Shown one piece after another: positions 15,950 through 24,197 of a DNA stretch of 64,000 bases. The stretch comes from Thalassobius sp965218685. GTDB lineage: Bacteria; Pseudomonadota; Alphaproteobacteria; Rhodobacterales; Rhodobacteraceae. The notes beneath the pieces were generated by a model, which searched no databases, was not told where the DNA came from, and saw only the letters and a program-made list of their open reading frames with translations. Numbering within the stretch: the first letter of the stretch is position 1; the number at the start of each line of letters is the position of its first letter. The translations under genes were made by a program, and so were the position numbers. The DNA is taken from contig NZ_OZ244657.1 in the NCBI RefSeq assembly GCF_965218685.1, positions 1,488,001 through 1,552,000 of the forward strand, written 5' to 3'.

Positions 15950-17349
15950 TGGAACCGATTGAAATAGGTCTTGTTGTCTCTGGTGGTTTGCTTTTGCTGG
16001 TTGTTCTTGGGATGCGTGTTGCGTTTGCGGCTGGCATTGCGGGGATGGTTGGGCTGGTTTGGATATTCTGGGCCAAGTTTGGCTATGATCCCAGCCGGTT
16101 CGGCAAGGCTTTGGGCATTGCTGTCAAGACCGCGGGGCAGGTGCCGCATTCGAAGATCTCGAGCCAGGCGCTGAGCCTTATTCCCACCTTTATCCTGATC
16201 GGATACCTGGCCTATTACGCGGGGCTGACCAAGGCCCTGTTCGAGGCCGCCAAGCGCTGGCTGGCCTGGGTGCCGGGGGGGCTGGCGGTGTCGACCGTGT
16301 TCGCCACGGCGGGGTTTGCCGCCGTTTCGGGTGCCTCGGTCGCGACCTCGGCTGTCTTTGCCCGTATCGCCATCCCCGAAATGCTGAAAATCGGCTATGA
16401 CAAGCGCTTTGCCGCAGGCGTCGTGGCCGCGGGGGGCACGCTGGCCAGCCTTATTCCGCCCTCGGCCATCCTGGTGATCTATGCGATCATCGTGGAGCAG
16501 GACGTGGGCAAGCTGCTGCTGGCGGGCTTTATTCCCGGGGCGTTCTCGGCGCTGATCTATGGGCTGCTGATCATCGGCATGGCCGTCACGATCAAGGGGT
16601 TCGGCCCGCCCGTGCGCGGCTTTACCTGGAAAGAGCGCTTCGTGTCCTTGCCGCCCGCGCTGCCTATCGTCTTTGTCGTGGTGACGATTATCTTCTTTGT
16701 TTACAACCCCTTCGGCGGCGACGCCTGGGGCACCCCGACCGAGGGCGGGGCGATCGGCGCCTTTGTCGTCTTCGTGATGGCGCTGTATCAGGGCATGCGC
16801 TGGCCGCAGCTGAAGGACGCCCTTTTGGAGACCGCCAAGCTGAGCGTGATGATCTTTACCATCATCTGGGGCGTGCTGATTTACGTGCGCTTCCTTGGCT
16901 TTGCCGACCTGCCGGGGGCCTTCGCGGACTGGATCACCTCGCTCACCATGTCGCCGATGCTGATCCTTGTGTGCATCCTGCTGGCCTATGCGGTGCTGGG
17001 CATGTTCATGGATGCGATCGGGATGCTGCTGCTGACCCTGCCGGTGGTCTACCCGGCGGTCATGGCCCTGAACGGGGGCGAGTTCGTCAGCGCCGCCGAC
17101 AGCAGCTTTGGCATGTCCGGGCCGATGTGCGCAATCTGGTTCGGCATCCTGGTGGTGAAAATGGCCGAGTTCTGCCTGATCACGCCGCCCATCGGGCTGA
17201 ACTGCTTTGTCGTCGCCGGCGTGCGCGACGACCTGAGCGTGCAGGACGTCTTCAAAGGCGTCACCCCCTTCTTCATCGCAGACGCCATCACAATAGCACT
17301 CCTCGTCGCATTCCCAGCTATCGTCCTGTGGTTGCCGGGGATGGCGTAA
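15949..17349 (+). CDS. dctM: TRAP transporter large permease, DctM family
   Basis: Inner-membrane transport subunit of 466 residues with about twelve hydrophobic segments. Recognisable DctM stretches include GLVVSGGLLLLVVLGMRVAFA at the N-terminus, SGASVATSAVFARIAIPEM, GGTLASLIPPSAILVIYAI and the C-terminal PPIGLNCFVVAGV. Its start overlaps the dctQ stop by one base, so the two are translationally coupled. It is the last gene of the dctPQM set. Confidence 0.93.
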   Translation: MEPIEIGLVVSGGLLLLVVLGMRVAFAAGIAGMVGLVWIFWAKFGYDPSRFGKALGIAVKTAGQVPHSKISSQALSLIPTFILIGYLAYYAGLTKALFEAAKRWLAWVPGGLAVSTVFATAGFAAVSGASVATSAVFARIAIPEMLKIGYDKRFAAGVVAAGGTLASLIPPSAILVIYAIIVEQDVGKLLLAGFIPGAFSALIYGLLIIGMAVTIKGFGPPVRGFTWKERFVSLPPALPIVFVVVTIIFFVYNPFGGDAWGTPTEGGAIGAFVVFVMALYQGMRWPQLKDALLETAKLSVMIFTIIWGVLIYVRFLGFADLPGAFADWITSLTMSPMLILVCILLAYAVLGMFMDAIGMLLLTLPVVYPAVMALNGGEFVSAADSSFGMSGPMCAIWFGILVVKMAEFCLITPPIGLNCFVVAGVRDDLSVQDVFKGVTPFFIADAITIALLVAFPAIVLWLPGMA

Positions 17350-17370
17350 ACAAATTGGCGAATACAAAAA

Positions 17371-17399
17371 GGCCCTGACCATGTTTTATGGTCAGGGCC
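17371..17399 (-). terminator. Rho-independent terminator between dctM and livM
   Basis: GGCCCTGACCAT and ATGGTCAGGGCC form a perfect 12-base-pair stem with loop GTTTT. Read on the minus strand it is followed by TTTTTGT, so it terminates the Liv operon. On the plus strand the tail is poorer (GCATTT), but the hairpin may also stop dctM transcription. Confidence 0.85.
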
Positions 17400-17420
17400 G
17401 CATTTCCGGCAAAATAGACG

Positions 17421-18428
17421 TCAGATATCCAGCTTTTTGCTTACCGGAAAGATCGACAGGTTCATCCGCGCCTGAATCGCGCCCCAGACGCCGCGTTTGT
17501 CGACCAGCATCACAGCGATGGCGATGCCGCCCATCATGATCAGGTACCAGGTGCCCCAATCCGCCGCGATTTCGCGCAGCAGGAAGAAGATCACCACACC
17601 GATCACCGGCCCCTCGATAGAGCCGATCCCGCCGATCACCACGATAAAGATCACGAAAGCCGTCCATTCGTTCAGGCTGAAGGCCGCGTCGGGTGTGATC
17701 CGCAGTTTTTGCAGGAAGATGAAAGCGCCGGTGATCGAGGTATAGAAGGCCGCCAGCACGTAGATGCCGAACTTGACGCGCCGCGTGGCGACGCCCATGG
17801 CCTCGGCTGCGGGTTCGCTGTCGCGGATTGCCGTCAGCGCCAGTCCCCATTTGGATCGCAGCAGGCCCCAGACCAACAGCACGGCGACGACGCCGATGGT
17901 AAAAGCGATGTAATACATCACCATCTCGCGCCCCGCTCGGCTGTCGGCCAGGGATTTGGCGATGGCCACGGGCAGGGATATGCCCGAGCCGCCACCAAGC
18001 GCCCCGACCTGGGCCGAGATCAGCCGGAACACCTCGGCGATGACCCAGGTTCCGATTGCGAAATACGGCCCCTGCAGGCGGAAGGCGATCCAGCCCGTCG
18101 GCACCGCCACCACAGCCGTGGCCACGGCAGCCAGCGGAATGGCCAGCAGCACCGGCAGGCCCGCGAACATCGCCAAGGCGAAGAACAGGTATCCGCCCAG
18201 CCCAACAAAGGCTTGCTGGCCAACCGAAATCAGCCCGGTATAGCCCGCCAGCAGGTTCCACATCTGAGCCAGCGCAAGGAAGCTGAACACCTCCATCAGC
18301 AGACGCAGGTCAGCGCGTCCGGCCCACCACGGGGCAAAGGCCAGCACCACCACACCTCCCAGAAGCATCAGGCGCAGGGCGACGGATAAGTTCAACGTTC
18401 GGGTCTTTTGCATATCAATCGTCGTCAT
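17421..18428 (-). CDS. livM: Branched-chain amino acid-type ABC transporter permease LivM
   Basis: Inner-membrane permease of 335 residues and about ten hydrophobic segments. The family signatures LLAGYTGLISVGQQAFVGLGGY and GGIGSIEGPVIGVVIF are present, as is the helix pair following GWIAFRLQGPYFAIGT. Last gene of the binding protein-livG-livF-livH-livM order. Liv-type importers of this kind in catabolic loci often move aromatic acids rather than leucine; given the adjacent catechol pathway, an aromatic substrate is likely (inference). Confidence 0.9.
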   Translation of the reverse strand: MTTIDMQKTRTLNLSVALRLMLLGGVVVLAFAPWWAGRADLRLLMEVFSFLALAQMWNLLAGYTGLISVGQQAFVGLGGYLFFALAMFAGLPVLLAIPLAAVATAVVAVPTGWIAFRLQGPYFAIGTWVIAEVFRLISAQVGALGGGSGISLPVAIAKSLADSRAGREMVMYYIAFTIGVVAVLLVWGLLRSKWGLALTAIRDSEPAAEAMGVATRRVKFGIYVLAAFYTSITGAFIFLQKLRITPDAAFSLNEWTAFVIFIVVIGGIGSIEGPVIGVVIFFLLREIAADWGTWYLIMMGGIAIAVMLVDKRGVWGAIQARMNLSIFPVSKKLDI

Positions 18429-18437
18429 TGTCCAACC

Positions 18438-19298
18438 TCACGCTTTGGGGAACAGGCCACGCGGGCGCACGACCAGAAGGGCAAGGAACACCAGGTGTCC
18501 GGCAAGAATCTGGTACCCTGCGTCGATCTGAGCGCCGACGGTTTGGGCGACACCCAGCACAATGCCACCGATCAGGGTGCCCCACAGGCTGCCCAGCCCG
18601 CCGATGATCACGGCCTCGAACGCGAACAGCAAACGCGCCGGCCCCGCTGACGGATCAAAGTTCGTCTTCACCGCCAGAAAAATCCCTGCGACGCCAACCA
18701 CAAGGCTGGCCAGAGCCGTGGCAATCGCGAAAATATGGGCATTGTTGCCCCCCATCAGCGGCACGATTTCCGGATCATCCGAGGTAGCGCGCAGCATCCG
18801 GCCCAACGGAGATTTATAGAACACCAGCTGCAGCCCTCCGATCACCGCAACAGCGGCGCCGAACATCAGCAGGGGAAGCCAGCCGATGGCAATGGTATCA
18901 GACAGCTTGATGCTGCCGGTTTCCAGCCAGCCGGCACCCAGACGTTGGCTGTCGGCCGAGAAAATCTCGAGCAAGGCGTTCTGGATGATGATGGACATGC
19001 CGAATGTCACCAGAATGGGCGGCAGGATGTCCTTGCCCAGCACGCGGTTCAGCAAGATGCGCTGGTTCAGATAGCCCGCCGTCATCAAAGCAAGCAGCAC
19101 CAGAACGATGGCCACCACCGGATGCAAAGCCAACCCTGCCACCAGCGCGACCATCATATAAGCTGCTGTCACGATGAAATCGCCATGCGCGATGTTGATA
19201 AAGCGCATAACGCCGAACATCAGGCTCAGCCCCGCTGCGAACAGCGCATAAAGCCCGCCCAGCAGGACGCCCTGCAAGATTGCATTGATCCAGACCAT
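18438..19298 (-). CDS. livH: Branched-chain amino acid-type ABC transporter permease LivH
   Basis: Inner-membrane permease of 286 residues. The start is set at 19298, because from there the protein opens with the typical LivH sequence (NAILQGVLLGGLYALFAAG, then MRFINIAHGDF); the open frame extends further upstream only into livF. The ATG overlaps the livF stop by one base (TGATG). The C-terminal motif GGLGSLWGTLIGGIVLG is also family-typical. Acts with LivM as the channel of the importer. Confidence 0.9.
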   Translation of the reverse strand: MVWINAILQGVLLGGLYALFAAGLSLMFGVMRFINIAHGDFIVTAAYMMVALVAGLALHPVVAIVLVLLALMTAGYLNQRILLNRVLGKDILPPILVTFGMSIIIQNALLEIFSADSQRLGAGWLETGSIKLSDTIAIGWLPLLMFGAAVAVIGGLQLVFYKSPLGRMLRATSDDPEIVPLMGGNNAHIFAIATALASLVVGVAGIFLAVKTNFDPSAGPARLLFAFEAVIIGGLGSLWGTLIGGIVLGVAQTVGAQIDAGYQILAGHLVFLALLVVRPRGLFPKA

Positions 19299-20020
19299 CA
19301 GGCGGCCTCCTCGTCTTCGTTGGTTCCAAAATAGGCGGCAGCGATTTGTGCACGGGTCAGGCTGTCGGGGGTGCCGGTCAGGGACACGCGGCCCTCCATG
19401 AAGCAATAGACCCGGTCGGCCACGGCCATGGCCTGGCCCACGTCCTGTTCGACGACCAGAATGGCGGTGCCGCCCTGGCGGATTTTGGGAACAGCTTTGT
19501 AGATGTCCTTGATGACCTTGGGCGCCAGGCCCAGGCTAATCTCGTCGCACAGCAGCAGTTGCGGGTTCGACATCAGCGCGCGGCCAATGGCGACCATCTG
19601 TTGTTGCCCGCCGGAAAGGGCCGTGCCGGGATTATGCCTCTTGGCCACCAGATCGGGGAACAGCTCATAGATCGCGTCCAGCGTCCACGGGCCGGGGCGT
19701 TTGCCAGCGGCGCCGATCAGCAGGTTTTCCTCGACCGACAGGGATGGGAACAGGCGCCGCCCTTCGGGGACCATGGCCATGCCCATCTTGTGAATGTGGT
19801 TGGCGGGCATCCCGGCGATCTGGGTGCCGTCGAATTGCACGTCCTGCCCCTTGGAGCTGATCATCCCCGTAATCGCCCGCAAAAAGGTAGATTTCCCCGC
19901 TCCGTTCGAGCCGATCAGGGCCACGCATTCGCCCTGACCCACGGTGACGTCGATCCCGAACAAAGCCTGGAAATCGCCGTAAAAGGCCGTCAGGCCCTTG
20001 GTTTCAAGCAGCGGTTTCAT
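19298..20020 (-). CDS. livF: ABC transporter ATP-binding protein LivF
   Basis: Cytoplasmic ATPase of 240 residues. Walker A is GSNGAGKST (about residue 37), the signature is LSGGQQQMV and Walker B is LLLCDEISLGL, as in LivF. It overlaps livG upstream by 17 bases (20004-20020) and livH downstream by one base, so the complex subunits are translationally coupled. Confidence 0.92.
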   Translation of the reverse strand: MKPLLETKGLTAFYGDFQALFGIDVTVGQGECVALIGSNGAGKSTFLRAITGMISSKGQDVQFDGTQIAGMPANHIHKMGMAMVPEGRRLFPSLSVEENLLIGAAGKRPGPWTLDAIYELFPDLVAKRHNPGTALSGGQQQMVAIGRALMSNPQLLLCDEISLGLAPKVIKDIYKAVPKIRQGGTAILVVEQDVGQAMAVADRVYCFMEGRVSLTGTPDSLTRAQIAAAYFGTNEDEEAA

Positions 20021-20738
20021 CGACAGATATCCCCATGTAAATTTCCTGAACCAGCGGATCGGCCATCACGGCGTTCGGTTCGCCTTCGGCGACGATTTTG
20101 CCAAAATCGATGACGATCAGACGCTCCACCACAGCGGTCAGCGCGTGGACGATGTGTTCGATCCAGATGATGGACACGCCGCTGTCGCGGATGTCCTTGA
20201 TGGTGGCGACCAACTCGTGACATTCGGCCTCTGTCAGGCCACCGGCGATTTCATCCAGCAACAGCAGGCGCGGCCCCGAGGCCAGCGCGCGGGCCAGCTC
20301 CAGCCTTTTTCGCTCCAGCAGAGTCAGGCTGCCAGCGGGGCTGTTGGCCTTGGGCAGCAACCCGGTGCGGCGCAGGATCTCGCGGCATTCTTTGGCGGCA
20401 TCGTGGTGGCCTGAATTGCCAAAGGACGAGGCGACCAGCAGGTTTTCATAGACGCTCATCCCGACGAACGGATGCGGGATCTGAAACGACCGTGCAATGC
20501 CCATACGGCAGCGTTCAGAAGCCGAGATGCGGGTGACGTCCTGACCGTCAAACATCACGGTGCCCGAGCTGACGCCCAGCGTGCCACCGATCAGGTTGAA
20601 CAGGGTCGACTTGCCCGCGCCGTTGGGGCCGATGATGCCAAGGGCCTGGCCTTCGGGCATCTCGAAACTCACGTCGTCGGACACTTTCAGGGCGCCGAAG
20701 CTTTTGTTCACATTGGAAAGAGACAGGATGGGTGCCAT
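20004..20738 (-). CDS. livG: ABC transporter ATP-binding protein LivG
   Basis: Cytoplasmic ATPase of 244 residues. Walker A is GPNGAGKST, the LivG-type signature is LTLLERKRLELARAL in place of LSGGQ, and Walker B is LLLLDEIAGGL. I start it at the ATG at 20738, which follows TTGGAGGCGCCC; an in-frame TTG at 20750 would lie within that ribosome site. A strong hairpin (20758-20790) separates it from the binding-protein gene. Confidence 0.92.
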   Translation of the reverse strand: MAPILSLSNVNKSFGALKVSDDVSFEMPEGQALGIIGPNGAGKSTLFNLIGGTLGVSSGTVMFDGQDVTRISASERCRMGIARSFQIPHPFVGMSVYENLLVASSFGNSGHHDAAKECREILRRTGLLPKANSPAGSLTLLERKRLELARALASGPRLLLLDEIAGGLTEAECHELVATIKDIRDSGVSIIWIEHIVHALTAVVERLIVIDFGKIVAEGEPNAVMADPLVQEIYMGISVDETAA

Positions 20739-20757
20739 GGGCGCCTCCAAATTAGGT

Positions 20758-20790
20758 GGGTCGGGGGCGCTGAGAGGCCACCCCCGACCC
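20758..20790 (-). other. Intercistronic hairpin between binding-protein gene and livG
   Basis: GGGTCGGGGG and CCCCCGACCC form a perfect 10-base-pair stem around a 13-base loop in the 59-base gap. No T-run follows on the minus strand (ACCTAATTT), so it is more likely an mRNA-stabilising structure or partial attenuator that raises binding-protein levels over permease levels. Confidence 0.65.
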
Positions 20791-20797
20791 GTCGGCC

Positions 20798-22072
20798 TTA
20801 GCCGATTGCCTTCATTTCACCGGTCAGCGGGATATCGGAGTGGGCCCCGTTTTCCACGATGTCCAGTACCGGCTTGCCGCCATCCATGCGCCATTGGCCG
20901 CCAACCAGAGGCGTTTTGGCGATGTTGGGGACGGGGCCGTTCGCGAAGTTGATGTTGCCCACGACCGAGTTGTAGTTGGTCTGGCCGATCGCCTTGGCAA
21001 TGCTGTCAGGATCGGTGGGATCCTCGCTGCGTTGCAGGCTGTCGATGATCACCTCGAACAGCGAATGCTTGAAGCCCAGCGGCATGGTCCACGGGTTGCC
21101 GGTTTCCGCTTCGTATGCGGCTGCCAGTTCAGCCGAGGTTTGACCGGTAAAGCCCGAGTTGAACGGGTGATGCGGCGACCACCAGACCTCGACGCTCAGC
21201 CCATCGGCGCGATCGCCCAGCGAGCCCACGGCCTGCGGGAACTCGGTCGCCTTGGCGGCGTTCACGACCTTGGGGTGGAACCCTTGCTGAGCAGCCTGGG
21301 TCCAGAAGGTGGTGAAATCCGGGGGGATGACCACGCCGGTCACGATTTCCACACCAGCCTCTTTGAAGGCCGAAATCTGCGCGCTGAAATCGTCGCTCAT
21401 GTTCTGGTAGCGACCCGGATCAACCAGCTCGTAGCCGCGTTTGGCCATTACCGGCGGAAAGCCCAGTTCGGGATGCGCCCAGCCATTGCCATCAGGATCG
21501 TTTGGCCACAGGGCGCCGACCACCTTGTTGGTATCGACCTTGTCCCACATATTGACGAAGCTGCCGATGATGTCCTCGAGGCCCCAGAAGAAGTGATAGG
21601 TGTATTCGAACCCTTCAGCGGGGTTGCCCTGACGGCCAAAGAAGTGCGGCTGCCACGGGGTGTCATTGGTGACACAAGGCACGCCGTTCAGCTCGGCTTG
21701 GTCGGCCACCGGGTTGGTGGTGTCGGGAGTCGAGGTGGCGCAGATGATGTCGACTTCTTCGCCCAGGATAAGTTCCTGCGCGACCGAGGAGGCCCGGTTC
21801 GAGTTGGACTGGCTGTCCTTCACAACGAACTCGACTTCATGCTTGCTGCCGTTGATCATCAGCCCGTCGCCGATTTTCCTGGCGAACTGGTTCAGCGTGA
21901 ACTGGTCCGGCTCGGCAAAAATCGCCAGCGGGCCGGTTTGCGGCGTTACAAAGCCGATCTTCAGTTTCTTGGTTTTGGCAATGGCCGGGCTGGCCAGTCC
22001 GCTGGCAGCCAGCAGGCTGGTGGCCCCGGTGGCCTTGATAAATCCCCGGCGGGACAGAATGGGTTTCGACAT
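20798..22072 (-). CDS. ABC transporter substrate-binding protein with Tat signal, Liv type
   Basis: Periplasmic ligand-binding protein of 424 residues (peripla_BP_6 class). The ATG at 22072 follows GAGGAGGAAC. The N-terminus has a twin-arginine signal (SRRGFIKATGATSLLAASG, cleavage after SPAIA), so it is exported folded. The mature part begins KLKIGFVTPQTGPLA, the usual first strand of type 1 binding proteins. It is the first gene of the Liv operon and is likely made in excess because of the hairpin behind it. The ligand is unknown; position next to a meta-cleavage operon favours an aromatic compound. Confidence 0.88.
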   Translation of the reverse strand: MSKPILSRRGFIKATGATSLLAASGLASPAIAKTKKLKIGFVTPQTGPLAIFAEPDQFTLNQFARKIGDGLMINGSKHEVEFVVKDSQSNSNRASSVAQELILGEEVDIICATSTPDTTNPVADQAELNGVPCVTNDTPWQPHFFGRQGNPAEGFEYTYHFFWGLEDIIGSFVNMWDKVDTNKVVGALWPNDPDGNGWAHPELGFPPVMAKRGYELVDPGRYQNMSDDFSAQISAFKEAGVEIVTGVVIPPDFTTFWTQAAQQGFHPKVVNAAKATEFPQAVGSLGDRADGLSVEVWWSPHHPFNSGFTGQTSAELAAAYEAETGNPWTMPLGFKHSLFEVIIDSLQRSEDPTDPDSIAKAIGQTNYNSVVGNINFANGPVPNIAKTPLVGGQWRMDGGKPVLDIVENGAHSDIPLTGEMKAIG

Positions 22073-22395
22073 GGTGTTCCTCCTCGTTGTCATACCCTGC
22101 AGTGATTCAGCCCTGTGCTGTTGGCACGTCTTTCCCGGTCCCTGGCGGGGCATCCCGCAGGGTCACAGCACGGTGGCTGGTCTGAAAGTCCGGCGCTGAC
22201 CTGATGGGTCAGATCAGCCCGTCAAATGTCGTTGGCGGCGGTCAGGCTGGGCGCAGCGCAAATCTCCTCTGTTCCCCGCCGCTGGTCGCGACGTGGCTGC
22301 GTTGCACAATCCTTCTGATAATTTAGCCGCCCGTTAGATCAGGTCGCGGTGTCGGTCAGTTGCAAAGGTCCTCCCTTTCGTCGCTCTTTCGGGCG
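22073..22395. other. Gene-free stretch upstream of the Liv operon
   Basis: No convincing gene is seen in these 323 bases. It must hold the promoter of the binding-protein gene on the minus strand. A 6-5-6 inverted repeat, CTGACC-TGATG-GGTCAG at 22196-22212, is a possible operator. Nothing in it looks like a T-rich terminator for the peroxiredoxin-like gene that ends at 22396, so readthrough into the Liv operon is possible. Confidence 0.5.
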
Positions 22396-22917
22396 CTATC
22401 CCTTTCCCCGCTCGGGGAACTTTCGTGCTGTGTTTTCTATACCGCGCAGAGTCTGCGTGATGTCGGGCCACATATTCGGAATGCTCTGAACCGAGATCGC
22501 GCCCAAGGTATCGTCCGATACCACCCACGCCTGTGCAGGTTCGAAATGCAGGGCAGGAGCGCCGGGTTCGGTGCTGTTGCGGGTCAGGTACAAGCCCCAA
22601 TCCGCAGCAATTTTCTGTGCATCAACCGAGTGCCCAAGGGGCAGTCGGATCAGCTGCATCTCTTCTTGCAGCAGAGCTGTATCCTCGGCGCTGTCGGCGC
22701 TGATGGCGACGACGCGGATGTCGCGGATGGCGAAATCTCCGATGCGGTCGTCCAGTTCCTTCAGGGCAAACCGGGTCCATTTGCAGTGACGGCCGCGGTG
22801 AAAGAACAGATAGGTCCCAAGGCCCGGCGCGTCTTTGAACAGATCATAACTGCCATGCCCCACTGTTTCGAATGTCAGGGCCGGGGCGGCGTCGCCAGGG
22901 ATCAAACGTTGAGCCAT
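22396..22917 (-). CDS. Peroxiredoxin-like (AhpC/TSA fold) protein
   Basis: A 173-residue thioredoxin-fold protein. The expected redox site after strand beta-1 reads LFFHRGRHCKWT, with Cys45 the only cysteine, where relatives have RGDWCPYC. The pattern of strands (IRVVAISADSAED, GHSVDAQKIAADWGLYL) fits AhpC/TSA redoxins. It could be a one-cysteine peroxidase, or a redox-inactive relative. It follows the GntR gene by 9 bases on the same strand and so belongs to the regulator's transcript, perhaps protecting the oxygen-sensitive catechol dioxygenase (inference). Confidence 0.7.
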   Translation of the reverse strand: MAQRLIPGDAAPALTFETVGHGSYDLFKDAPGLGTYLFFHRGRHCKWTRFALKELDDRIGDFAIRDIRVVAISADSAEDTALLQEEMQLIRLPLGHSVDAQKIAADWGLYLTRNSTEPGAPALHFEPAQAWVVSDDTLGAISVQSIPNMWPDITQTLRGIENTARKFPERGKG

Positions 22918-22926
22918 GGTCCCCCC

Positions 22927-23688
22927 TTACTCTGCAACGTCCAGACGTGCCGAAAGGCGCTTTTCGATCACCGGCACCGAGCGGCGAATATGCTCGAGTG
23001 TCAGTTTCTCGGCCAGATCGGCATCGCGCGCGATCACCGCGTCGAAAATCGCCTGATGTTCAGAGCGCACGTCGCGTGGAATGGTCCGGTCAGTCAATGC
23101 GATATGCAGATAGCGGATCGAGTGGCTGTACAGAATCTCGCGGAAGTTCAGCAGCCACGAGTTGGTACATGCTCCGATCATCGCATTGTGGAAGTCGCGG
23201 TTGCGGGCCTCCCATTCTGCTACGGCCTGTTCCTCTCGGCCGGCCATTTCGACTTCGATCTTGGCCAGGCGGTGGTGGGCCGCGACAAAGCCGCTTTCCC
23301 ATTCGTCGTCACCATTGGCAATCGATTCGCGCACGGCCTGGGCTTCCAGCAGGGCGCGCATCTCGACGATGTTCTTGAAATCCTGAACCGAAACGATGGC
23401 CGCACGGAAACCACGCTGCCCTTCGGTGGTCACCAGGTTTTCGACCAGCAGGCGGGACAGGGCCTCGCGTACGGTCGACGCGCCAACCCCAAAGGTCTTG
23501 CGCAATACCTCGACACGCAGTCGCGATTCGGGCTCGATCTCGCCGGACAGAATGGCCTGCCGCAGCGCGCCATACACCAGTTCAATGGTGGTGCGGCTTT
23601 GCGATTCGTCCCCGAATTCGTTGATATCTTTAAGAAAAGCCAAGTTTCCCCCCTGCGTCTCCTGTCGTTCACATAAACCTATCATCAA
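22927..23688 (-). CDS. GntR family transcriptional regulator (FadR/FCD subfamily)
   Basis: DNA-binding regulator of up to 253 residues. The winged helix-turn-helix (YGALRQAILSGEIEPESRLR, GVGASTVREALSRLL) is followed by an all-helical FCD ligand domain with metal-binding-type residues in NRDFHNAMIGAC and HQAIFDAVIARD. The start is uncertain: ATG at 23688 gives the longest form, but a TTG at 23643 has a strong GGGGGG Shine-Dalgarno five bases upstream and would shorten it by 15 residues. It is divergent from the catechol operon and is probably its repressor. Confidence 0.85.
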   Translation of the reverse strand: MMIGLCERQETQGGNLAFLKDINEFGDESQSRTTIELVYGALRQAILSGEIEPESRLRVEVLRKTFGVGASTVREALSRLLVENLVTTEGQRGFRAAIVSVQDFKNIVEMRALLEAQAVRESIANGDDEWESGFVAAHHRLAKIEVEMAGREEQAVAEWEARNRDFHNAMIGACTNSWLLNFREILYSHSIRYLHIALTDRTIPRDVRSEHQAIFDAVIARDADLAEKLTLEHIRRSVPVIEKRLSARLDVAE

Positions 23689-23712
23689 ATGAAAAACAAC
23701 GTCAAAATCAAA

Positions 23713-23773
23713 AAATATCGTTATTTAGTTCGTAGGGACTAAAATATCGTTTTTATATTTGACAAACGATATT
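23713..23773. promoter_or_regulatory. Candidate operator region between the GntR gene and the catechol operon
   Basis: The divergent gap contains AAATATCGTT (23713-23722), AAATATCGTT again (23742-23751) and the inverse AAACGATATT (23764-23773), plus the dyad TTTAGT-N8-ACTAAA (23724-23743). These repeats are in an A/T-rich island unlike the rest of the window and are suitable half-sites for a dimeric GntR regulator covering both promoters. Which of them is bound is not known. Confidence 0.6.
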
Positions 23774-23824
23774 GCGTTGCTGCAAGGTCTTGAACAACGC
23801 CGGATTGCGAAGGAGGAGACGCAT

Positions 23825-24172
23825 ATGGCTGATGGTTCCGGGCTGGCCACGGTCAGCATTCGCATCAAGGGGGATGCGCGCAGTGTCAGCTGTGGCACCT
23901 CTGAAAAACTGCTGACCGCCATCGAGCGGGAATTTTTGAATCCCAGGCAGCGCCCAGTGCGCGTGGGATGTCGTCAAGGAGGGTGCGGCGCGTGCCGTAT
24001 CAAGGTGACAGAAGGGCAATACGCGACCGAAAAGATGAGCCGCGACCACGTCACCGAAGAAGAGGAAACCCAGGGATTTGCGTTGGCATGTCGTGTGTAT
24101 CCGCAAACAGATCTGGAAATCGAACCTGCCTTTCGCGGCCCCGTAAAGGACCGCTCAGGGCAAGACACATGA
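23825..24172 (+). CDS. 2Fe-2S ferredoxin, XylT-like
   Basis: Small plant-type ferredoxin of 115 residues. The start at 23825 follows GAAGGAGGAG; an in-frame ATG at 23759 lies in the operator region and is unlikely. The cluster ligands are C-x4-C-x2-C (GCRQGGCGACRI) and a distant Cys in LACRVYP. In meta-cleavage operons such as xyl and nah, a ferredoxin in this position (XylT/NahT) re-reduces the iron of inactivated catechol 2,3-dioxygenase. It is the first gene of the operon, 25 bases before the dioxygenase gene, which supports that role. Confidence 0.88.
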   Translation: MADGSGLATVSIRIKGDARSVSCGTSEKLLTAIEREFLNPRQRPVRVGCRQGGCGACRIKVTEGQYATEKMSRDHVTEEEETQGFALACRVYPQTDLEIEPAFRGPVKDRSGQDT

Positions 24173-24197
24173 GAATTCAAGGGTAGGAGGAATACCA

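Noticed and set aside
15592..17382. 596-residue ORF on the minus strand
   Set aside because: It is the antisense of dctQ and dctM, rich in His, Asp and Gln as expected for a shadow of a membrane protein gene.
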